Assembly (NCBI GenBank): GCA_037367405.1
Contig: JAZKJV010001870.1
Coordinates: 620,001 to 684,000, forward strand
Direction: 5' to 3'
Origin: Ottelia alismoides
Lineage: Eukaryota; Streptophyta; Magnoliopsida; Alismatales; Hydrocharitaceae
Length of the DNA stretch: 64,000 nucleotides
Under the pieces are notes generated by a model. It did no database searches and had not been told where the DNA came from. It saw only the letters and a list, made by a program, of their open reading frames with translations. The translations under genes and the position numbers were made by a program. Positions 56,577-64,000 of the stretch are shown here, piece by piece (position 1 is the first letter of the stretch; each line of letters begins with the position of its first letter).

Positions 56577-59468
56577 TTAAGATTACAACAGAAGTTGCGG
56601 ATTGGTAGTTGGAATATTGGCAATTTAATTGGAAAGTTGATGGAGATAGTGGATACAATGGAAAGAAGGAAGATTCATATACTATGTCTTCAAGAGACTA
56701 AATGGGTGGGAGAGAAAGCAAGGGAGATTGAGAAGACATGCTTTAAACTTTGGTATTCATGTAAAGATAAGGGTAGAAACGGTGTTGGAGTGGTTGTTCA
56801 TAAGGATTCGAAGGATTGTGTAGTTGAGGTGAAAAGATTCGAGGATCGAATTATTTTGCTAAAATTGGTGCTTGAAGAAGAAATTCTGAATATCATCTCA
56901 GTTATGCACCGCAAATTGGTTTAGATGAAAGGGCTAAACAAGCTTTTTGGGAGGATTTGGATAAAAGTCTACAAGGAATCCCATAAAGAGAGATGATTTG
57001 CATCGATGGAGATCTTAATGGACATGTGGGAAAAGATGCTTCAGGGTATGCTAGTGTTCATGGAGGACATGGTTTTGGGGATAGAAATGAAGAGGGAAAA
57101 GCCATCTTGGATTTTGCAACGACATATGATCTTTTCATAGAAAACACTCTCTTCAAGAAGAGGGAGGAATATTTAATTACTTATAAGAGTGGGCCAACTA
57201 GAACATTACTTTGCATTGAGGAGAAGAGATAGGCTGTGTTGTAAAGACTGCAAAGTAATCCCAGGAGAAAGTTTGACAACCCAACATCGTTTGTTAGTCT
57301 TAGATGTACAAATGAAAGGGTTGGTAAAGAAAAGGATGGTTTCTAAGATAACTAGAACTAGATGGTGGAATCTTCGACTGAAGCAAGCGAGCTTCAGGGA
57401 GAAGGTTTTAGAAGACTTATCTTGGGATTGTAGCGGTAGTGCAAACGAGATGTGGGAGGCAGTAGCATCTTGTATTCGAAAGGTAGCCAAAGAGATGCTA
57501 AGCGAGTCAAAGGGAGGAGCTCCATGTCAAAAGAAGGCTTGGTGGTGGAGTGAAAGGGTGCAAGAGAAGCTAAAAATAAAAAGAGCTTGTTTTAAAGCTA
57601 TGTCTAAGGATAGAACAGAGGAAACTATCACAAACTACAAAATAGCGAAGAAGGAAGCAAAGAAGGCCGCAAGCGAAGCTAAGTCAAAAGCTTATGAAGT
57701 TTTGTATAAAAATCTCGACTCTAAGGAGGGACAGAAGGATATATTCAGGTTGGCAAAAGCAAGAGAAAGAAAAACCAAAGACCTTTCTCAAGTGAGATGC
57801 ATTAAGGATGAGGAAGGTCATGTACTTGTTACTCATAAGGATATAAATACTAGATGGGAGCAGTACTTCCATAAACTTTTCATTAGGGAAGGAAATAGAG
57901 ATATCACTTTGGGTGATCTATCTTGTAGTGAAAGTTACTTGAATCATGCATGCTATAGACGGATACAAAGAAAGGAAGTAGAGGAGGCTTTGAAGGTTAT
58001 GAGACCTGGAAAAGGTGTAGGACCAGATGACATCCCTGTAGAAGTATCGAGAGTTTTAGGTGAGTGCGGTTTGACTTGGCTTACGAATCTATTCAATGTT
58101 ATTTGGCGAAGCAAGAAAATGTCTGAAGATTGGAGGAGGAGTATCGTGGTGCCTCTTTGTAAGAATAAAGGAAACATTCAAAACTGTTCAAATTATAGAG
58201 GTATCAAGCTGATGTGTCACACTATGAAAATTTGGGAATATGTGATCGAAAGAAGGTTGAGGCAAATTTCCAATGTAAAAGAAAACCAATTCGGATTCAT
58301 GCCAGGTCGCTCAACGACTGAAGCCATCCATTTGCTGTGGAGAACAATGGAGATTTATAGAGCTAAACGGAAGAACCTCCACATGATCTTTATTGATTTG
58401 GAGAAGGCTTATGATTCTGTCCCACGAGAGATATTGTGGAGAGTGTTGGAGAAGAGACAAGTACTTGTCCTATACATTAACCTCATAAAGGACATGTATG
58501 ATGGGGCTTTATCTTGTGTAAGGACCCCGTCTGGAAAGACAGGATATTTTGACATCAACATTGGTTTACATCAAGGTTCAGCTTTGAGTCCATTTCTTTT
58601 TACTTTGATTATGGACGAGTTGATCAGTCACATTCAGGATAAGTTACCTTGATGTATGTTATTTGCTGATGATATTGTGTTAATTGAAGAGATTAGAGAT
58701 GGAGTAAATGAGAAACTTGAGGTCTAGAGACATGAGTTGGAGACTAAAGGATTTCGTATAAGTAGGGCTAAGACGGAATATATGGAGTGTACCTTTAATG
58801 GAAACAATGGTGAAGGAATTGAGGTGAAGATTGGTGAAGATAACATTAAGAAGAGAGATTCCTTTAGATATCTGGGATCTATTCTGCAACATGATGGGGA
58901 AATTGATGGAGATGTTACTAATAGAATAAATGCAGGTTGACTAAAGTGGAGAGGAGCCTATGTTGTTCTCTGTGACAAGAAAATTCCTTTAAAGATTAAA
59001 GGAAAGTTTTACAAAGCAGTCGTAAGACCTGCTATGCTTTATGGATCTAAATGTTGGCCTGTGAATCATAGACATGTGCAGAGAATGAATGTAGCAGAAA
59101 TGAAAATGCTAAGGTGGATGTGTGGACACATACGTAAAGATCGGATTCGGAATGATGCAATCAGAAAGAAAGTTGGTGTAGCTCCAATCGAGGATAAGAT
59201 GCGAGAAAACTGCTTAAGATGGTTTGGACATTTGCAAAGAAGATCAGTTGATGCACCAGTTAGGAGATACGAGTGTTGGGATGTTGAGCCGGCTAAGAGA
59301 GGGCGAGGACGGCCCAAGAAGTGTTGGAAAGAGATCATACGAAAGGATCTTAGTTTTGTGGATATAAGCACGGGATTGGCCCAAGATAGATCTGAATGGA
59401 GGCGAAGAATCCATGTAGTCGACCCAACTTAATTGTGGGAAAAGGCTTTGTTGTTGTTGTTGTTGTTT
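56577..59468 (+). mobile_element. RTE-clade LINE, 5'-truncated
   Basis: The copy starts within the leader just before the endonuclease start and ends at the TTG microsatellite (59448-59468). A 13-bp repeat, TTTATTTATTTTT, at 56564-56576 and 59469-59481 is the likely target-site duplication. It is about 2.9 kb and is closely similar to the RTE at 25808-31681. It lies in the solo LTR. Confidence 0.88.
56595..59431 (+). pseudogene. RTE endonuclease-reverse transcriptase, nearly intact
   Basis: The endonuclease frame (RIGSWNIGNL, HILCLQETKWVGEKA) shifts near 56910 and again near 57190, with DGDLNGHVGKDASGYASVHG between. A 487-residue frame (57189-58652) holds the linker and RT blocks: PDDIPVEVSRVL, NYRGIKLMCHTMKIWEYVIE, NQFGFMPGRSTTEAIHL, MIFIDLEKAYDSVPREILW and GLHQGSALSPFLF. 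A TGA follows directly before CMLFADDIVLIEE, the catalytic box. A TAG lies in EV*RHELETKG. The C-terminus has YLGSILQHDGEIDGDVTNRI and WFGHLQRRS, ending HVVDPT. Few breaks separate it from a working copy, so it is recent but dead. Confidence 0.87.
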
Positions 59469-60179
59469 TTTATTTATTTTTGGTGATAAATTAAGAGGCA
59501 ACTTATCTCTCAATCCTAAAAAGGACTAGGATATGATCCTAGGTCTTGGATGATCATCTAAGGGCCCTCATGATAGATTGTGTCCTCTTATAGTTGGACT
59601 CTAAGGGGACGTCTACCAAGGTGTATAAAAGATAGAACATGTCTCTTACTTAACACATGAAATGCATTTGGATTATGAGAGCCCGAATTGCCCTGAATAT
59701 TGAGAGAGAAGCCTTGAGAGTAGAAGACTCCTAAGTACACATTCTACCCTCTCTCTCCATACAACCCTACACGTCTACCATCAAGCCTCAGTCTTCTCTT
59801 CATAGATGTGGCTATGTGAGAGAGAAGATCGTCTTCTTCATTATGCTTTACGTACGTGCAGGAGGATTCGATTTCATGAGATAAAATCAGGAGCTTGAGA
59901 TCATCTCGATCTCATCATTGCATGAGAAACTTCAAGAAGAAGTAGATATCAAAGTTCATGGGAAGCTACGCGACTCATCAAAGCACTCGCGAGAGGAGTC
60001 ATCGGATCGGACTTCATTTGGGAGGCGTTTGGAAATTGTTTCCTTGAGTTTATGGTTTCACTTTGCATAAATTTTTTGTTATGCTAAAATTTGTGTTCAT
60101 GCGATGAACACATTGAAATTGCAAACTAGTTGTTATTGTTTTACGTATTTCCATGATGTGAAGTATTAAACTTCCTTTA

Positions 60180-60708
60180 GGAGGAGGACCGGAAGCACGA
60201 GTTTGAGTAGAGACAGAAATCGCAACAGAAATGGTTGAAAGAAGGAGATGCCAATGGAAGTAAATATCGACGATATATCGGCGATATATCGATATCGACA
60301 TGGGACCGATATAGGCACCGATATGGCGATATATCCCGATTTCCAGGCATTTTCTTCACAAAGGCTCGTCAATATGGGCGATATTTCGGTGATATATTGT
60401 CGATATATCGTCGAAATATCGTATCGATACGATATCAAAACGATATCAATATCAATACGGCCTTCGACTAGACTTTTTCATACGGTGGCAAACAATAAGA
60501 GGAGAAACTTGGTCCACTCTGTGGTGGTGGGGGAGAAGAGTTCTTTAGGGAGAGTGAGGTGGCGAGGGTAGCTACCAATTACTTCAGCAAAATAAGAAAG
60601 CGACTTCCACACTGCATGTCACGATGGTTGGGGACGGATGTTACTCATATTCCTAGGCTGAATGCGGAACTTCTGACAAGGCAGATTAGGATGATGGAGG
60701 CAAGGAAG
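60180..60708 (+). pseudogene. Older L1-type LINE, segment before the RT domain
   Basis: The frame EEDRKHEFE*RQKSQQKWLK continues from 49245 across the solo LTR. It leads to EGDANGSKY at 60255, is broken by a small AT-rich insert (60256-60466), and resumes with FHTVANNKRRNLVHSVVVGE. It then gives YFSKI-like and RNF*QGRL sequence to about 60708. This is the WLKEGDxNTKFFH segment of plant L1 ORF2 just before RT. The W to TAG change is a nonsense mutation. The element is cut again at 60709. Confidence 0.75.
60256..60466. mobile_element. Small GATATCG-rich insertion in L1
   Basis: About 211 bases of CGATATATCG-rich sequence split the L1 codons SKY/FHTV. It ends with CAATACGGCCTTCG, the inverted form of the terminal word at 60709. 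No clear target duplication is visible. It is probably a deletion derivative of the element to its right. Confidence 0.6.
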
Positions 60709-61992
60709 GTTGTATCGATATTGATATCATTTCGATCCGCCCGGAAAAGGATATATCAAGATATATCGCCGATATATCGATGATATCGGTGGAAATGTCG
60801 AAAATGGCTCAAAAAAAGTTAATTTTTACCATCTTTTCATAAATTAAGATCATTCAAGATATTAAAACAACAAATAATCTACAAATACACACTTATATCA
60901 AACATATCGATCATTTATAGACCATATATCGTACATGTCAGTCATTTGAACATATCGATATTAATGTTGATTTCTTATTTATAGATATTGGAAATGAAGT
61001 TCGTCCAAGTTTAGAACATTAAATAACTTACTGCATGACCCTTAGATCATACATATCGTACATATCAGTCATATACTCTTAGATCACCCATATTGATCAT
61101 GCATGACCCTTATATCACACATATCGATCATATCGAACATATCACTGGTACTGTTAATTGTTGACCTATAGATATTGGAAATGGAGTTCGTCCAAGTTCT
61201 TAGAACACTAAATAACTTACAAATACACTTTTAGATCACACATATCGATCATCTATGACCCTTGTAGCGCACATATCAATCATATCGAACATATCACTGG
61301 TACTGTTAATTGTTGATCTATAGATATTGGAAATGGAGTTCGTCCAATTTCTTAGAACACTAAATAACTAACAATATACTCTTAGATCACACATATCGAT
61401 CATCTATGACCCTTTTTATCGCATATATCGGTCATATCGTTGTTTTATCGCTAACTTGTGTATATTGGAATTGTAGTCCCCAAGTTCTTATAACACTAAA
61501 AAACTTACAAATATACACGCATATTGATCATCTATGACACTTATATTGCACACATATGTTGTATTGTGCATGTCATTTGTTAATGTTGATTGATGACTTA
61601 TATATATTGGAAATGGAGTTCATCCAAGACTTATATTACATCACATATTATGTATTAACAATATGTTTGAGCTATTTTTGGAACCAAACAAATAAAGAGC
61701 ATAATAGCATTTTTCTAAGAGAGACAAAATTTAGGGGGAAGATGAATAAAAATCGATTGGACACCCTCAAATTGAAGAACCATTGTATGTACCCCCAATT
61801 GCACCATACCCTACCATTGTATGTCCCCAATCCGAAAAAATATATATAAAACATGATGTGTTTTAATAGTAGGAGTAGCAAAATAAGTAGTGAAATCAAT
61901 CTTACAAGGATAATATTCATCAATATATAGATATCAGCGAAATTTCAATGATATCGATCGATATCCAACATTTTTTGTACTGAATCCAAACA
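60709..61992. mobile_element. GATATCG-rich element with tandem repeats, cut by L1
   Basis: It starts GAAGGTTGTATCGATATTGA. It carries at least five diverged tandem units of about 140-200 bp keyed on TAGATATTGGAAATGGA (near 60970, 61168, 61317, 61456 and 61600). Its interior near 61960 (CGATCGATATCCAACATTTTTTG) aligns with 14870-14910. The L1 at 61993 cuts it before its right end. It has no transposase and is probably a non-autonomous hAT-like element. Confidence 0.6.
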
Positions 61993-64000
61993 TTTTTTTT
62001 GAAATACTGAAACGAGGGGGATACACTCGTTGGTGTTCGCCCCACGGTTTTATTCAAAAGACGAAGAAGAAAAGAAGGTGGAAATAAGAAACACACACCC
62101 GCACTAGAGACCGATTACAACACCCATTCCTGTACCAAACGCTTGGCATGAATCCAGACGTTCTCCTTATAGAATCGTTGGTCCGAGAACAGCAAGTCAT
62201 TCCTACCATACCACACTGCCCACAGTACGGCCAAGGGATAGAGTAACTCCCTCATCGGCTTATCTTTATTTGCCAGAAGCGAATCGCAGAAGTTCTGGAG
62301 CTCGTCTGTGCAGCACCACGACAAACCAGCCCCCTGCCATATTTGAATCACCATGGGGCACTTGAAGAAGAGGTGTTCCACGGATTCAATCGCCTCACTG
62401 CACAGCAGGCACCTGTCAGATACGCTCCCTAGAAGTCTGGCACAATGGTCCCTCGTCATCAGCCTCTGTCTCCTGAGAAGCCATAGGAAGAAACCAATTC
62501 TCTCAGGAAGTTTGAGAGTCCACAAGAACGCACAATCCCGGATCAGATTCTCCGACTAAGATGGCGGCGGCCTATTAATAGCCCCAAAAGTCTTCTTGAT
62601 CGTGAACGGGCCCTCCTTCCAACACCAATGATCCCTCCCCCCCGAAGGGCGCCCCACCTCCCTCACCGCATCAAGCAAAGCCATGAAATCTTCCAATCTC
62701 TGGTCGGAGAAATTAGCGGAGAAAGACGGGCACCAATTACCATCTGACTAGCAAGCAGCAACCGAAATCAACTTGTCTTCAGCTAGAGCAAACAGTCGAG
62801 GGAAGCGCGAATTGAGGGCCCCTCCCCCTGTCCAGTCGTCCGACCAGAAGGAGAAAGAATCCCCCCCCCCAAGGACCGGCCTAAAGAGCTCAATATTTTT
62901 CACGAAAACCTCAACGACCCCCCTCTAGAAAGGGGTGGGAGAGCCAGCGCGGTCGACCTGCTGTGGCGGCGTCCCCCCCACATCATAGATTCTGCGCACC
63001 ACCTCACAACAAAAGTCCTCCCCCGGCCCCCAAATCCTGCTTGCCCATTTTAGCAACAGGGCCTCGTTCATTTGTTCGAGCGACTTCACCCCCAGCCCTC
63101 CCTGATCCTTTTTGTGTGTAATATCATCCCACCCAACAAGGTGGATCCCCTTCGACCCACCCATCTGCTTCCCCCATAAAAAGGCACGCATCCGCTTCTC
63201 CAGCTGAGCTCTAATTCCTTTCGGAATACGCCAATTTGAAAGAAAGTAGATCGGAATGGACGAGAGCACTGCCTTTAAAAGGACCAGCCAGCCCCCTCTC
63301 GACAGCACAGCAGACTTCCACTCCGCCAACTTCGCCTCCACCTTCTCCACAACTCTGAGCCAATCCCTCGTCCTCGCCCTGCTCGAGGTCAAAGGCATCC
63401 CCAAATAGTCCAACGGCAAGGAAGCACGACCCGAACCCAATGTCTGCGCACACGCATCAGCCTCCTGCTCAGCGAGGCCGAAGGGGACGATCTTGGACTT
63501 GTTATCATTCTTTAGCATCCCTGATAGCTCGCCAAAGATCTCCAGAGCCATGGCCATGCCTTTGGCCTCCTCCACTCCCCCTTCAATGAAAAAGAGGGTA
63601 TCATCGACGTATTGCAGAATAGGAAACAGCAAACCTCCCCGCGAGTACCCCTTAGAGAGGCCACGATTGACCACTCGAATCGCAATATTCCTCAGGACAT
63701 CCGCTGCAAGGATAAATAACATAGGAGCAAGAGGGCAACCCTGGCGGACCCCCCTCTGAGGTTTAACCAGCCCCCGCTCCGGTCGACCGTTCACCATGAT
63801 CGAAAACGAGGCCGTGGTGACACACCGCCTCATCCAAGAGATCCACTTCTCTGGGAATCCCTTCCTCCTAAGCACGGACCAAAGAAATCTCCAATCTAGA
63901 CTATCGTAAAACTCGCAAAATCCACTCTCCAAAGTACCCCGCGCTCGCCCCTCCTCCGCCAATCCACAATGATCTCGGATGTAAGAGTGAGGCAGTCCGA
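61993..64000 (-). mobile_element. L1-type LINE, 3' part (runs off the window)
   Basis: The element reads on the minus strand, its poly(A) tail seen as eight T at 61993-62000. It includes a 3' UTR, the zf-RVT region (62115-62525) and a long RT frame (62925-63962). It continues past the right edge. Its 3' UTR and C-terminus resemble the L1 at 25521-32419, so they form one family. This copy is the less damaged of the two. Confidence 0.87.
62115..63962 (-). pseudogene. L1 ORF2: reverse transcriptase and zf-RVT
   Basis: The frame 63962-62925 contains DSLDWRFLWSVLRRKGFPEK, GVRQGCPLAPMLFIL, the active-site box QYVDDTLFF, LDYLGMPLTSSRAR, KAVLSSIPIYFLSNWRIPKG and GGLGVKSLEQMNEALLLKWA, an uninterrupted RT C-terminal half of 345 residues. 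The frame changes near 62925. SFWSDDWTGGG, a stop near 62750, and then LPERIGFFLWLLRRQRLM with CLLCSEAIESVEHLFFKC follow at 62525-62115. The N-terminal RT and endonuclease are outside the window. Confidence 0.85.

Larger units (their letters stand above)
49246..60179 (+). mobile_element. Solo LTR of large-LTR Copia, carrying nested insertions
   Basis: The LTR begins TGTTGGACTTGTAACC and ends near ACTTCCTTTA, with exact 5-bp duplications GGAGG at 49241-49245 and 60180-60184. Its pieces are 49246-50660, 51160-51176, 56222-56576 and 59469-60179, together about 2.5 kb. That agrees with the 2.6-kb LTR at 3762-6384. No internal retrotransposon sequence is present, so it arose by LTR-LTR recombination. 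Insertions are the MITE at 50661, an LTR element at 51177 and an RTE at 56577. Removing it joins the old L1 frame as KILEEDRKHEFE. Confidence 0.85.

Noticed and set aside
60256..61992. CGATATATCG arrays considered as a CRISPR or centromeric satellite
   Set aside because: There are no uniform repeats with unique spacers. The units are diverged and bounded by transposon-like termini.

Overview
The window is nuclear DNA from a flowering plant with a transposon-rich genome. The evidence is one intron-bearing plant gene with GT-AG introns, plus Copia-type LTR retrotransposons primed by initiator-Met tRNA, plant RTE and L1 LINEs, and hAT DNA transposons. The species cannot be named from the sequence. 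There are no bacterial genes, no CRISPR array, and no rRNA or tRNA gene that I recognise.

The only host gene I recognise is on the minus strand, from about 23562 down to 8595. Ten exons with intact reading frames encode about 1,205 residues of PHL (PHYTOCHROME-DEPENDENT LATE-FLOWERING), the plant SPT20-domain protein linked to the SAGA coactivator and to photoperiodic flowering. One intron is about 10.1 kb (12740-22858) and holds a non-autonomous LTR element, several L1 fragments and AT-rich hAT-like repeats. The N-terminal exon was not found upstream of 23562. Either the first intron takes in the whole repeat block to the window end (more than 40 kb), or the 5' end is lost.

Region 1-6384 is the 5' part of a large-LTR Copia element on the minus strand, with an LTR of about 2.6 kb. 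It abuts a broken hAT (DUF4371) transposase at about 6439-7706. Between there and 8594 lies the 3' side of PHL.

Region 25505-64000 is a transposon nest whose order can be read from target-site duplications (TSDs). Near its left end, a 5'-truncated minus-strand L1 (25521-32419, 16-bp TSD) was hit by an RTE LINE (25808-31681), which was hit by a young non-autonomous LTR element (27175-29756, TSD AGCTT). To the right, an older plus-strand L1 survives as pieces at 32436-33770, 48133-49245, 60180-60255 and 60467-60708. Copia-1 (33771-48132) sits in it and was hit by a hAT transposon (38590-47995), which was in turn hit by Copia-2 (40745-45768, TSD TCATA) and by a small hAT MITE (46016-46479). The same old L1 was hit by a solo LTR (49246-60179, TSD GGAGG). 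That LTR holds a hAT MITE (50661-51159), a non-autonomous LTR element (51177-56221) with a second young LTR element inside it (52680-54808, TSD AAGAG), and a truncated RTE (56577-59468). The right edge is an AT-rich element with tandem repeats (60709-61992), interrupted by a minus-strand L1 (61993-64000) that runs off the window.

The observations most worth following are two families of LTR elements without pol whose bodies are GC-rich coding-like sequence, base-paired stem-loops with a compensatory change in the RTE 5' leader, the frame-restoring nest junctions, and the oversized or possibly decapitated PHL locus.
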